A stretch of DNA of 64,000 nt from Rebecca billardiae RCC1528. Taxonomy: Eukaryota; Haptophyta. The stretch spans positions 434,001-498,000 of the forward strand of contig OZ251246.1 of NCBI GenBank assembly GCA_965240325.2, written 5' to 3'. Shown in pieces: positions 34,438 to 46,894 of the stretch. Below the pieces are notes generated by a model, which did not search any database, was not told where the DNA came from, and was given only the letters and a program-made list of their open reading frames with translations. The stretch's first letter is position 1, and every line of letters starts with the position of its first letter. Both the position numbers and the translations under genes were made by a program.

Positions 34438-34606
34438 CTAATGTTGCCGAGATCGCGTCGAGATTGAGGTCGTATATCTCCGCCAGTATATATGTGACCT
34501 TTTTTCGCAAAACTTGTCAGCGTGACCCCAGCTAGCTCATTTCAGGCGAATATTGACATCCCGAAGTTTGAGAGCCTCATCTCAAGACGACAGGAAGTTG
34601 GATTTT

Positions 34607-34643
34607 GGGCCACGCACCCCCCAGTGGGGCTCTGACCCCTCTA
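34607..34643 (-). repeat. 37-nt shared motif, copy downstream of the scramblase gene
   Basis: On the reverse strand it starts TAGAGGGGTCAGAGCCCC and ends GGTGCGTGGCCC. All 37 bases are also found at 53136-53172 on the plus strand. It begins 16 nt after the scramblase stop codon, in the gene's sense orientation. Confidence 0.9.
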
Positions 34644-34658
34644 CGAGTAGGCAGTAGC

Positions 34659-35779
34659 TCACTCATCCTGCTCCTCCGACGCGCCCCCTTCCTCCTCGCC
34701 TTTTGCCATCGGATTGCACAGCGTGCACTTGCACGGCACGATCATCCCGCAGCAGAAGCAGCTGCAGCAGGAGATCTTCACCTTGCCGCTGCCCTTCCAT
34801 TGGCACATGTCCAGATCCTGCGTACATCAGCAGTGTATTGCGTGCCACCGGCATTGTAGTGTCGTGTGCGGGGCGGGGGCGGGGGCGTGGGCAGCCGGGC
34901 AGGTGGCACCGCCGCGCGTGGCTCGCAAGCTCGTGGGCGCGCGGCGCGCACGGCGCACGCGCGCGGGCCGCCGCGCCACGCGCGCACGTTCTCGAAGAAC
35001 ATCAGGTCGAGCAGCAGCATCGCGCCGAGCATGTTGGCCTTGGTGGTCGCGTCTGCCGAGGGGTCCTTGAAGTGCAGTCTGAACATGTCCGCGTCCGTGC
35101 CGAGCTCGCGCATCGCGTCGCTGAGCGAGTGCGGCTTCTGCTTGGTGATCACCGCGCGCCCGCCGTCGAGCTTGAAGCTCGTGTCGCAGCACAGCTCGGA
35201 GCACCCGCCGAAGCACTGAGGCCCCTCAATGGTTCCAATGTCGGTCTCGGACCGATCCACAAGCTTAATCGACGGCTTGCATGCGGCGCCGCCAAACATC
35301 GTGGGCTGGCGGACGGCGCCGATCCGACTGTGCGGCGAGAGCGAGCCGGCCTCGCCCTCCACCGCGCCCGCGTACATCGTCGCCCCGTCCGCGCACGGCT
35401 CGCAGCACGCGCAGCAGCCGAGGCACGGCTTTTTGCAGCAGCAGCCGAGCCGCTCGACCGTCATCACCTGGTAGAGCTTGTTGCCGCGAGGGTCGACGGC
35501 GTGCACGTCGACGAGGAGCGTGTGCCCTGGCGCGCAGCAGATCCGGGTGAGCAGCGACGAGCGCTCCTCGGCGAGCATCAGCCGCGTGCCGTTCGTCTCG
35601 TCGAAGATGTCGTATTGGTTTGCTGCCTCGCAGCAGCCGCACGTTCCGGCCTCCATCATACTCACGCGCTGCTGCACGGAGAAGGTGTCCACCCGAGAGA
35701 GGATCTCCGCCGTCTGCGCGTCGATGCCGCCCGACGAGGCGTCCTTCACCTCCAGGAAGGGCGTGTCGCCGTCCTCCAT
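34659..35779 (-). CDS. Phospholipid scramblase family protein
   Basis: Exons 35779-34988 and 34817-34659 join in phase (donor GTGCGC, acceptor CGCAG), giving 316 aa. It follows the scramblase pattern: a strand-rich barrel with EAANQYDIFDETNGTRLMLA, RICCAPGHTLLVDV, VMTVERLGCCCKKPCLGCC (the Cys-rich motif, a palmitoylation site in animal PLSCR1), then TIEGPQCFGGCSELCCDTSF, VITKQKPHSLSDAMRELGTD and DMFRLHFKDP. The C-terminal helix motif NMLGAMLLLDLMFFEN matches the conserved membrane-inserting helix. The second exon adds a tail with CCSCFCCGMIVPCKC and an acidic end. Members move lipids between leaflets in a Ca-dependent way or act as lipid-binding signalling proteins. The assignment is firm; the activity is not proven. 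Confidence 0.85.
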
Positions 35780-37087
35780 GGTGGACAACGACTCCCGCCC
35801 GCGCGGCTCGAGCGGCCGCGCGCACGCGGGTCACAGGCGAACTGACGGTTCGCGACTTCGCGTGCTGGAATCTATCGCAGCTCCCCGGGGAAGTCCCACG
35901 GTCGGGAGAGTGGGGGCGCGAATGCCCGTCGGATGCCGTCCCACCGCGATCGCAGGCCCCAGCGCCACGACCAGGTCCATGGGGCGTGGCGTAGCCGCGT
36001 AGGCAGGTCGGCGCGGCCGTACGAGCGAGAGTGACAGCTTCCCTTAAGACGGACGTTTCGACCACTCTCACGTCCACGTCCACGTCCTCGACCTCGTGCG
36101 ACCGGGTCGCGTAAGACTGCGCAGGGAAGGATGGGCAAGAAGGGGCCATGATCACCCTTCTGACGGCCACGCTGACCTCTTGGGGCATGCCTTGCGACGG
36201 TGCAAACCTGTCAATGTTCCGTCTGACCCCACACGTCGTGAGTCTGACGAGCAAGGTTGGCCGCGCGGTCCCCGCATCGCCAATACGTCGGCCGCGGCGT
36301 GTGCCGACAGTGTCAGTGTGCGCCCGTCAATGACAGCAGGGCAATCATCGACTGACATGGCTAGCGAGCTGATCGGGGCTGGAGCAGCCTTCTCTGGGAC
36401 CACGCCACGCGCTTTGGCGACCTCGCCACGGCTCAATGCCCGCCCCGGAGGCACTGACGTGCCGCACTACCTGTCTACCTGGCCAGCCACCGCCAAAGTG
36501 GGCACCACCATCTGGCCGTACCGTACAGTCTGAAAGTACGTAGTATTACTATTATTGTACTGCGGTATCAGCAGGCTACAATTACAGCACTAAGCTACTA
36601 CGGTCGTCCGGAAATTGCATCGAAATTGCATGATGTCCGTCTGGGACTCCCAGTCACGTAATCCATATGGATACAGTTTACTATGTTTTAACGTGCACAC
36701 TTGGTTAAGGCGTGATTGACGCCATCCAACACTGCACAAAGACACCGCCACAAAACAGACCGGCGCAGGCAGGTGAGGGGCGCGTTGCCGCACCTCATCG
36801 AGGCGGCCATTGCAGCAAGCGGCCGCCCCGCGCTCGGAGGCACGCGCTCGGGAGCGCGCTCTGACACCACACGGGGAGGGTGCTGCACCTGGATGTTGTA
36901 TCCCAGCCACCTCGAGAGTGCAGCCGCAGTACTATTTACTTTACATCATGCTAATTTCGTTTTGCTCATCAAGCATCACAGTAGCTAGCCTACCGTGCGC
37001 ACGTCAAGTACTCAACCAAAGCGCGCTTGGCCCGGGCGGGCCGTGGGCCGTGGCGCGGTGAAAGACACCGAGATTCCGAGGTCGCTC
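35780..37087. other. Intergenic DNA, no supportable gene
   Basis: 1.3 kb between divergent genes. Weak protein-like pieces on the reverse strand near 36450-36270 (SRGEVAKARGVVPEKAA) might be element debris. The part 36535-36720 is AT-richer. No convincing gene or repeat. Confidence 0.4.
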
Positions 37088-38590
37088 ATGCCGGCTGACG
37101 CTTCCGCGGCGGTCGGGCTCCTTCGGCGCAAGTCGGGGCGCGGCGACGCGCGTGCGACGTTCCTTCTGGCGCGGCGGGCTCAGGAAGGCGACGGCATCGC
37201 GCAGGACGAGCGCGAAGCCTTTCGCCTGTACACACTCGCCGCCGAGCGCGGCTTTGCCGAGGCGCAGGTGAGGATGGGCGACATCTGCGCGTCAGGCAAG
37301 CTTGGTCAGCCCGTGGACCTCGAGGCGGCCGCGCGCTGGTACCGGCTGGGGGCCGAGCAGGGCTATGCTGGGGCGCAGTGCAGTCTGGGCGCTTGCTACG
37401 CGCGAGGCGTGGGTGTGCCGCAGGATCAGGGCGAAGGAGCGCGCTGGTACCGGCTGGGGGCCGAGCAGGGCTATGCCCAAGCGCAGTTCAATCTGGGCGG
37501 CTGCTACGCGCACGGCAAGGGTGTGCAGCAGGATCAGGGCGAGGCAGTGCGCTGGTACCGGCTGGCCGCCGAGCAGGGCCATGCTGAGGCGCAGCGGCTT
37601 CTGGGCGTGTGCTACGCGCTAGGTACGGGTGTGCCGCAGGACTGGGGCGAGGCAGTGCGCTGGTATCGTCTGGGGGCCGAGCAGGGCTATGCTCAGGCGC
37701 AGGGCAACCTGGCTGGGTGCTACGCGCGAGGTGAGGGTGTGCCGCAGGACTGGGGCGATGCAGTGCGCTGGTGGCGGCTGGCGGCCGAGCAGGGCGTTGC
37801 TCACTCGCAGATCGATCTGGGCATGTGCTATGCGGACGGCCATGGCGTGCAGCAGGACTGGGGCGAGGCAGTGCGCTGGTTCCGGCTGGGGGCCGAGCAG
37901 GGCCATGCTCAGGCGCAGGTCAACCTGGGCTTGTGCTACGCGAAAGGCGAGGGTGTGCAGCAGGACTCGGTCGAGGCGGCGCGCTGGGTCCGACTGGCCG
38001 CCGAGCAGGGCGACGCTGACGCACAAATCAAACTGGGCCAGCGCTACGCGCATGGCGAGGGTGTGCAGCAGGATGGGGAAGAGGCGGCGCGCTGGTACCG
38101 GCTCGCCGCCGAGCAGGGCAACAAGGAAGCGCAGAACCACCTGGGCGTGTGCTACGTGCAAGGCGAGGGCGTGCAGCAGGACTTGGGCGAGGCGGCGCGC
38201 TTGTTTCGCTTGGCTGCTGATGGCGGGTGCGCACCTGCATACATCTCGCTGGGAAGGCTGACGCTGATGGGTGGGGGAGTGGAGCGTGATGTGGAGGAGG
38301 GCGCGCGGCTGGTGCGCCGTGGCCATGAACTCGATCCCAACCAGAGAGGGGATGAAACACGCATTGCGCTGGCTCAGTTCGCTGGTTACCCAGAGGTGGT
38401 CTCCCAGTGCTGCATTGCCTGCGCACACACAGGCCGTGGTCTGAAGAAGTGCGAGCGGTGCCACGTGGCGGTCTTCTGCTCGCGTGAGCACCTGCGCAGC
38501 TCGTGGAGGGTGCACAGGCCCCACTGCCACGCGTGGTGCACTGCTCGGGCAGCAGGTCAAGCGTCTGCCGCCGCTGCGCCCACTGTGTAG
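37088..38590 (+). CDS. Sel1-repeat protein with C-terminal MYND zinc finger
   Basis: 500 aa from the first ATG (37088). Eleven 36-residue Sel1-like repeats run from about residue 18 to 415, with the pattern A-A--LG-CY--G-GVQQD-GEAVRWYRLAAEQG; the internal repeats are so alike that the DNA itself is a 108-bp tandem repeat. A MYND finger follows: CIAC, 10 residues, CERC, VAVFC, then HRPHCHAWC, with all zinc ligands present. Sel1 arrays are protein-interaction solenoids. Sel1-MYND combinations are common in algae, where their roles are mostly unknown; a scaffold role is inferred. No signal peptide, so probably cytosolic or nuclear. The near-identity of repeats suggests recent expansion or gene conversion. 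Confidence 0.85.
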   Translation: MPADASAAVGLLRRKSGRGDARATFLLARRAQEGDGIAQDEREAFRLYTLAAERGFAEAQVRMGDICASGKLGQPVDLEAAARWYRLGAEQGYAGAQCSLGACYARGVGVPQDQGEGARWYRLGAEQGYAQAQFNLGGCYAHGKGVQQDQGEAVRWYRLAAEQGHAEAQRLLGVCYALGTGVPQDWGEAVRWYRLGAEQGYAQAQGNLAGCYARGEGVPQDWGDAVRWWRLAAEQGVAHSQIDLGMCYADGHGVQQDWGEAVRWFRLGAEQGHAQAQVNLGLCYAKGEGVQQDSVEAARWVRLAAEQGDADAQIKLGQRYAHGEGVQQDGEEAARWYRLAAEQGNKEAQNHLGVCYVQGEGVQQDLGEAARLFRLAADGGCAPAYISLGRLTLMGGGVERDVEEGARLVRRGHELDPNQRGDETRIALAQFAGYPEVVSQCCIACAHTGRGLKKCERCHVAVFCSREHLRSSWRVHRPHCHAWCTARAAGQASAAAAPTV

Positions 38591-40535
38591 TCGGCCACCA
38601 GCCGCCGAAGGGCTGATCGGGCAATGCTGCAGACGGCTGCTCACAGCAGTGCTCATCGTCGAGTTGTCGCCGGCGCCCGGCTAAGCACCTGCTGCGGCGC
38701 GGAGCACCGGCTAGGGGGGCCAAAGTGGCACTGTGACGTGACTGACGGCTACGAGCGCTGGTCCTAGCGAGTGTTTAGCGCTGAATTGGGGCTGGATCAT
38801 ATGCCCTCTGGAGGGGTCTGGGCCAGCCAAGTAAAAAAAGCAGGTGCACATACCCTGAATATAGGGCGTAACGGCTAGCATATTTACTTATTAGAATGAG
38901 CCTGAACTTATTGGAAACGGCATGTAACGGCTGTCTTATATGTGACATATAGACCATGTCGACTTCACTTTGATAGAGCATCTCGGCGAGATCGTTCTGA
39001 GTCCCCAGCAGCAGCAGGTCCCAACATGCGATATAAGCTGTGTACTGGCAGGCTGTCAAACACGTAGTTTCCCGGAAGCCACTGGTCGTTACATACCCAC
39101 CGTGTATATAGACGCCATGCTGATGAATACAGTCTCGTCTGATCTCGAGCCGCGAGATACGTTTTCAGACTGTGTATACGGCCACGCGTACGGCGTATTG
39201 CAGACATAGTAGACCCAAAGCACCGGCCCCATGTCCTCAGCCCGGGAGTACTCTCGGTCATAATCAAGGTTTAAAGTCACTCGAGCCAACCGTCACCGCT
39301 CCATGGCCGAGACCTACGAGGCAGGTCAAATCTGTCGTCATCGCAGTGCGGCACAGTGCCGAGCATGCGATTCGGCAGCAAACGCCTGCTCCAGGTGGTG
39401 GCTGGCGTCTCTGCACCAAACCAGGCCGGATGGGATCGGTCCATATATGTACGCCCTACCCTGTTCCGCGCTATTTCTGGGCGTTGGGGCGGATATTCGG
39501 CCTACAGAGGCTGATCCGGCGCTGTTCGGCGCTCCTGGCTGGCTGCGCGGAGCCCAATGGCAAGCGCCGGCGTGTGCAAGGTGTCAAGATTGAGACGATC
39601 TCTGACGCTCCCGCCGGTCTTGGGCGCACCACGTGCATGGAGGCCCATCTGCGTCTGCTTCTGCAGGCATGCGCGTCACAGGGGCGCGCTTGTAGGCACG
39701 GTCGAGTGCACGTCGGAGGCCTGTCGAATGAGCCAACCGCTGCCTGCGAGCACGTCCGCAACGTCCTGAGAGGCGAATGGGAGGCGCCCCGACGCCATCT
39801 GGGGGCACGCATGACCCATACCCAACGTGCTGACCATCGCCAGTGCCACGGCAGGTGCAAACACGGGCCCTACGAGCGGAACATGACAGTTGCGGGCTCC
39901 GCGGAGGTGTTGCGCGCGAGCTCGCGCAGGTCTGCTGACGGCGATTCCGGCGCAGCAGGGCAGGTTAGGCGAGCTGGGCATCCACGGATACACATGAACA
40001 CTCGGGGCGAGCATCGATCTCCCCGGGGCGAGTTGATCTTGAGCCACAAGGAGCGGTAGCGTGACGGGCGTACGCAGCGCACCAATTCAAGCCGGCCGAC
40101 GCGCGCCGCGCACGGCGCGAGGTGGCCAAGAACCGGGTGGTGAGCCGCTGGTGGCGCAAAGACAAGGGTCAGAAGCGCCCACCAGCGTCACGCGCGCGCG
40201 CTCCCGAGACCATATCGGCGTCTCATGGGACGCGAGCGCGCGGCGGTCCACTGCCTCCGGCCGCTCGTGCTCGAGCGGAACCGAGCTCTGAGCGCCCGAA
40301 CGCGTCGGAGCTCGATTTTCGAGCGGGGTCCGAGAAAAAGGCTCCGCGCCACCCTAAAAGGCCGAGGGAGGAGCGAAAATGCGCCGCGGCTTTGATTTTC
40401 TTTTTTTAATGAGCGGTTTGGCCCCCCTACACCGGCCCACTCGCGGAGCACCGCAGTCCGAGTCGTGTCACAAGGTACTTAGTTATGTCATCTGTCGGTA
40501 TTGTCATCATGCACATGCATTGTAATATACTGATA
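38591..40535. other. Gene-poor DNA, lower GC in part
   Basis: Nearly 2 kb in which I cannot support any gene. The stretch 38780-39260 has markedly lower GC than its surroundings. Between 39550 and 40160 scattered protein-like strings appear on both strands (for example ARREVAKNRVVSRWWRKDKG from about 40105, forward) but with no continuous domain; mobile-element debris is likely. Confidence 0.4.
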
Positions 40536-41790
<1,255 letters not shown>

Positions 41791-44259
41791 CTAGTAGTGC
41801 GAGAGCATATGGCCGCGCAGGGCGACAAGGGCTTGGTCGCTCATCTGGTCGAGGTCCACGCCGCCCTCCTCGATTGCGCGCATGCGCAGCAGCACACGCA
41901 GCGTGCTGATGAGGTCGGTACGCGTGAAGGCGGGCGGGGCCAGAGGCGTCGCGATGGCGCGGGGCGTGGCCACGCAGGGCGTGGCCACGCAAGCGTGTGT
42001 GGGCGGCAGGGTCAAGGGTGAGGGCGAGGCCGGGCATGCCGCCGGTACCAGAGCATGGCAGCCCGGTCTGGGCGGCGGTGCGACGGGGCAGCCGGCGAGA
42101 GGGGCGAAAGCCGGCGGTGTCGTCCCCACGCCGCCATCATCGCCCATCGCCTCGTCGACCGCCTGTGCAGGCACGTGTGTCGCGTGTCCCGCCGGTGCGG
42201 CGTCGGACGGCGAGACAGTGCCAGAGGTGCGCTCGGCATCTGCGGCGACAGGCGTCCAGCTGTGGCCCTGCAAGCGCAGCCGGGCTCGCTTGGTCGGCGG
42301 TGGCAGAGTGTCGTCACCATCGCCGCGTGCCGGCGCATCGCCATCGTCCTCGGTCGGCGTCGTCGAGCGCTGGTGCTTCGGCGCTGGCGAGCACGCCAGC
42401 TCGCTCGGCGGGCTCGGCGCGCGCGGCGGCTCCGATGACTTGGTGGTGGCGGCGCGCTGCGGGGCCGAGCCGTGCTGCGCGGTAGTCGCGGCCGTGGTGG
42501 GCTCGGAGACAAGGCCATCGGGGCTATCCGCGCAGCCCGGCTCGCCGGCGGGCGCGTACATTGGCTCGGGCGCAGAGCTCTCATGCAGAGCGCGCTCGAG
42601 CGTCGCGGCAGCGCTCGTTGGCACTCGCGCTGCGCGACGTCCCGTCGGCGCCGCGCTCGACGGCAGCGGCAGCGGCAGCGGCAGCGGCGCGCCAGCGAAG
42701 TCCTCGAGGTCGACCCGCGCGACGCGCTTCGTAAACTTCGTGTTCTTGCCCCACATGCCGCAGGCGATCATGTGGCTCTCGATTACGTCGGCCACCTTCT
42801 CCTTGGCCGCGAGCGCCGACAGCATGAGCGCCACCGAACGCGCGCTCGGTGCGTACGCCTCAGAAGGGATGCTCTCCCGGATATTCACCGAGATGTTGGG
42901 GTAGTTGAGCGGCGCGGCGTTGTGCCGGATGCGCGCCCATAGGTCGACGGCGATCCCCGCGTCCGACCGGCGCTCAAAGTCGCCGAGCCACTCGCGCTTG
43001 GAGCACTGGTCCGGCCGCAGACACGCCGGCGCCGACGCGCGCCAACGGTGTTGCTTGCCGTTGGCCTTGTGCGACGCCGCACGCTGCCTGGCGCGGCTCG
43101 CCTTGGCAGCGGTCGGTGGCGGTGCGCTCGCGCCGAGCGCAGAAAGCGGCAAGACCCTCTCCACGCCGACCATCTTCGTGTCCGCGTTCAGGCCGCCGAG
43201 CAGCCCGATCAGCTTTGCGCGCATGTCGAACGTGCTCCCGTGCCGCGTCGCCCTCACGAATGGCGCGGGCGCCGGCGGTGGCAGCGGCTCGGCCGCGCTG
43301 ATGGGAACGAGGGCTGGGCCCGACACGCCCGGCGGCGGCGGCTGCGAGCGGAGCTCGGGGCTCGCGCCGGGCGCCGGCGGGCATGGGAGCTCCGCCGCCC
43401 CGAGCCCGGCCTCCTCCTCGTCCTCCGTGTCGCTCGACGACGACGAGTCGAGCTCGAAGATGGCGGTGCCATCGTCGCGCCGCTCCTGCTTGCGCGCGAC
43501 GCGCGCGCATGCATGCGCGGCCGCGGCCGCGGAGTTGAACGCGCCGAGCTGAAGCACCATCATGCCTTCGCGTGAAACGTACTCGGCGATGAAGTGAGTG
43601 CCGTCGAAGCGCACGCCGGGCGGCAGCCCACGCGCAGCGCTGCGCAGGTTGGACGGCCGTCCCACCTGCGGGCGCCGCGCAGGGTGGAGGCTGCCGGCGC
43701 GGCGCACAGAGGCCGCGACAGCTGCCGAGGGCTTGCCGCGCGACGTCGGCTGCGGCTGCTGCCTCTTCTGCGCCGTGTCCGGCGAGCTCGCCTTGGCGGC
43801 GGCGGCCGGGTTGCTGCGCGCCGGTGCGGTGCTGCGGACGAGTAGGTTCTCCTGGAGCACGCGGCTGTCCCGCTCCTCGCCCTCGTCCGCCTCGTCGCAC
43901 TCGGTCTCGCAGTCGTCGTCATCGTCGCCGTCGTGATGGTCGCGCGCGAAAGCTGTGGTCAGAGCCGGCGCCGTTATGCGCGCGGCGGGCGACGCGGAGG
44001 CGGCGGCGGGCCGCGCGTTGGCGTGCGCATGGTCGCCGCCCGGCGCGGACTGGCGCCCGCCGTCCGCCTCTGCGGGGAAGGGCTGGTGCGTCGCGCGAAC
44101 GAGGTCGAGGAGTGGCGGCGCGTCGTCAATCGGCGCGCCTGCTGGTTCGGGAGAGCTGGCCTCGTCGTGATGACCGGGGAGAGCGGCGTGGTCTTCACCG
44201 CCCTCCTCCGTCGTCCACGGCACCGAGGACTGCGTGCTGGTCGTGCGCTGGAGCGGCAT
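41791..44259 (-). CDS. Large disordered protein with AP2/ERF-like domain, probable nuclear
   Basis: 822 aa from the ATG at 44259. Most of it is Ala/Pro/Ser-rich and acidic with no fold. One block at about 210-255 (GLPPGVRFDGTHFIAEYVSR, then LQLGAFNSAAAAAHACARVA) has the strand-strand-strand-helix layout and G-V-W/F-A--LG-F--A-AAHA pattern of an AP2/ERF DNA-binding domain. A second ordered block (about 430-540) contains HRWRASAPACLRPDQCSKRE, DLWARIRHNAAPLNYPN and VADVIESHMIACGMWGKN. Basic clusters such as KRARLRLQG could be a nuclear signal. The C terminus DLISTLRVLLRMRAIEEGGV and beyond is helical. A transcription-factor role is inferred; the AP2 match is moderate. Confidence 0.55.
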   Translation of the reverse strand: MPLQRTTSTQSSVPWTTEEGGEDHAALPGHHDEASSPEPAGAPIDDAPPLLDLVRATHQPFPAEADGGRQSAPGGDHAHANARPAAASASPAARITAPALTTAFARDHHDGDDDDDCETECDEADEGEERDSRVLQENLLVRSTAPARSNPAAAAKASSPDTAQKRQQPQPTSRGKPSAAVAASVRRAGSLHPARRPQVGRPSNLRSAARGLPPGVRFDGTHFIAEYVSREGMMVLQLGAFNSAAAAAHACARVARKQERRDDGTAIFELDSSSSSDTEDEEEAGLGAAELPCPPAPGASPELRSQPPPPGVSGPALVPISAAEPLPPPAPAPFVRATRHGSTFDMRAKLIGLLGGLNADTKMVGVERVLPLSALGASAPPPTAAKASRARQRAASHKANGKQHRWRASAPACLRPDQCSKREWLGDFERRSDAGIAVDLWARIRHNAAPLNYPNISVNIRESIPSEAYAPSARSVALMLSALAAKEKVADVIESHMIACGMWGKNTKFTKRVARVDLEDFAGAPLPLPLPLPSSAAPTGRRAARVPTSAAATLERALHESSAPEPMYAPAGEPGCADSPDGLVSEPTTAATTAQHGSAPQRAATTKSSEPPRAPSPPSELACSPAPKHQRSTTPTEDDGDAPARGDGDDTLPPPTKRARLRLQGHSWTPVAADAERTSGTVSPSDAAPAGHATHVPAQAVDEAMGDDGGVGTTPPAFAPLAGCPVAPPPRPGCHALVPAACPASPSPLTLPPTHACVATPCVATPRAIATPLAPPAFTRTDLISTLRVLLRMRAIEEGGVDLDQMSDQALVALRGHMLSHY

Positions 44260-46835
44260 CTTCTCGCGGCGGAGGGCCCAATCAGTGCGTCCGCGGTGGA
44301 GCTCGGGGCTTCGCGCGAGCGCCGAGTGAGCGCGCTCGCACTCAAGTCGTGCACTGGCTCCGAAGGATCCCAATCAGATCTTCATAGCGACCTCAACCAC
44401 GAATACCTCTTTCCCTGTCTCATCAGGGGCATCACGGCACGATTCTGAAGGATGCCTCTTCAGCTGGGTTGGCGGCGGATAAGTACGCGATTCTCAGTTT
44501 CCACCGGTGGAAGAGTTATTTACGGGAATCGTGGCTACATTTTCGCGCGCGCGCGAAGAACTCGGCGTTTGGCGCGAATCGCTTTCGCGTCGTCGGCCTG
44601 GCCAGTTGCAATCACTTTGCACTCTCGACGATGGTGGCAGTTGATTATTCGTCCAATGATGATCGCACAAGATGGGTATTTCACTATTTCCACGTCAAAC
44701 AGCGAATGTATCAGCAAAGCAAATTGGCATCGCCCAAATGTCGCCCGTAGTTAATCGTGCATATGCACTGCCGGACTGGTTAATGCGCGGGTAGTCCCGA
44801 TCATGCATCAAGTCGTACTGATAGATGCTGCACAGCCGGATCCCGAGCTAACGCTAAAGATCGCTGAGGGCCTTCATGAAAGGTTGTGCCCCCGCAGCGA
44901 CCGCCCGGCCAATAGCCGCTTGACATAGCAATGAGCGCCACGCCACGCGCCGCTGTCGCCGTCGGGCCTGGGCGTCGCTAGAGAGGCCCTTAGCATCGCC
45001 CCATATACCCACGATCCAGCCGAGTAGCCCTCTCACGCCTCTAAGACTCTACTGTAAGCAACGCCGTGAGCAACGCGGCAGCCATCGGATGCTGACCGTC
45101 CTCACGTGCACGCTACAAGATAGAAATGAGAGCAGCTACAGGACGCATCAGCCGCTCGGCTCTTCTCTACCAGGGCCCAAGCGCAGCGCGTTGCTACTCC
45201 AGCGGCGTCAGCACGCACACACACTTATTTCGGGCGTGCAACGAGCAGCACGTGCAAGCTGTCGCGTTTTACTGCCGCGTGCAGACCGCGCGTCGAGGAC
45301 AAAAGTGGCAGAGACGACGGATGATAGCATGCCGAAGCGGCGCATGCCCTTCCAATCGGTGTCTACTTGCCCGGCGTCCACCACGACGGACGATCCGGCG
45401 ATGACGCCGGGACTCTGAGCGCTCACAGTAGGCGAGGTGCGCTGGGGCGACGACGAGGACGATCTCTTCTAGACAGTAGTCGTCAGATGCTCATGCTGAC
45501 GACTGCTATAAGAGTTTGGAAGCCAGCCTCGTCGTCACCGCTCAGGCGGCTCAGCAACGTCGTCAGTGCAGGCCAGAACAGAGAGTCGACTCGGCTGCTT
45601 GATTTGACTCGGAGGCACTGAGTCTGACTGAGTGTAGTCACGACTCACACGACTTAGTCAAGCGCCGCGGAGGTCGTCATCACTGAGATCATCGTCAATG
45701 AATTCGTTGGCACAGCTAGAAGTCGTCGGCATCCGTCCGCCGTCGGATCTTCGGAATTCGCGCCGCCAGCAGCCTGCCACATCCTGCTCATCAATCATCA
45801 TGCTGGATCAGGCGAACACGTACGTATTTCACTGTTGATAGAATGATCGATGATGCTAAGTTGATGATGAATAAACGCTTAGATGACAGATATTATGAGA
45901 CCATACATGCGCTGCCGCTTGGCTTGGAGCTCCCGCGGCAGCCATGCCGACCACTCACCACCGAGCAAGCGCCCCTAAGACATCAGCTTCAGAGAGCCGA
46001 ACGGACGCCCCTATTTCGACGCGTGGCATACGACACAACCCGCCGTTGCTGAACACGGCTGCATGCACCCACCCGCCGCCTTCGGGCCTGCCTTGACCTA
46101 GCACGGCAGGTCGAGGGGCTCGTCGAGGCGCGTCGGTGATTTCGGTCGACGCCCAGCGGCAGCGCCCCGTGCGAGCGGCAGTCAGCTACTAGATAGTGAC
46201 CTAGTAGTAGTGCCTGCGCATGACAGTAGAACTCACTGAGCTCATCGCCATCGGTCCTCGACACAGTCAAGCCAGCCGCCCGACTACCGGGTACGATCGA
46301 CACCTCCGCGCAGCCGGGATGCCAGTAAGCACTCCGCCCTGCCACTCACTCATCCGAGAGTACTTGGCTCGTCGATCTGAGAGCAGTCGTCGTCGACTGG
46401 CGACTCACTACCGTACCGCTACGGCCGATGACCGCACCGCGTCACACGTCTTCGATGCCGCCAGCACTCAGCAGAGTCAGCCAGTCAGTGAGTACTGAGT
46501 CGTCTGAGAATCATCAGTCATCATCACGATCAGCAGCAGCTGACTCGGCAGCTGTCGTCGTCGCGACTACAGTATACTTAGGCGGCCGCGCTTGCCACCG
46601 CGCTTGCCAGCCGCAAGCTTCAGCAGGCGCCGTGCGCTGCCACTCCTCTATGACGATGACATCGCACGCGACTGTACGCGGCTGCGATTAATATGATGTA
46701 CCTGCTTCGTAGTTCGTCTCGGACTCTCGGATGATATCTAGTATCTACTGGCGACGACGACTGGCTCCAGTCTCCTGTTTCGCTCTTACTCTCTCGATCC
46801 GCGTCGTCTCTCTCTCCCGTCTCTCTCAGCGATGG

Positions 46836-46894
<59 letters not shown>

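Larger units (their letters stand above)
30106..34442 (+). mobile_element. Complete non-autonomous LTR retrotransposon with target duplication
   Basis: Two 311-bp direct repeats (30111-30421 and 34127-34437) that I read as identical start TGTCA and end TGACA. They are flanked by the same 5-bp target duplication CTAAT (30106-30110 and 34438-34442). A purine tract GAGGGGGGG abuts the 3' LTR (34118-34126). The 3.7-kb interior encodes a Gag-like protein but no protease, integrase, reverse transcriptase or RNase H, so the element must rely on enzymes from elsewhere. Its leader contains foldback 3. Identical LTRs point to a very recent insertion. I could not identify the primer-binding site downstream of 30421; it does not begin TGG. 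Confidence 0.9.

Noticed and set aside
29861-34643. An outer MITE defined by GGGGTCAGAGC-type ends into which the LTR element jumped
   Set aside because: The left end matches only about 15 nt, flanking duplications are imperfect, and the intact copies both follow gene stops in sense orientation, so a transposon is not demonstrated. Kept only as an alternative.
39172-40160. Forward 295-codon frame and reverse shadows as genes
   Set aside because: No domain, no consistent codon-like composition, frames on both strands equally open; probably element debris.
44452-44754. Two overlapping small forward frames upstream of the AP2-like gene
   Set aside because: Short, no ATG context or domain; one starts only at a non-ATG codon. 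Left as intergenic.
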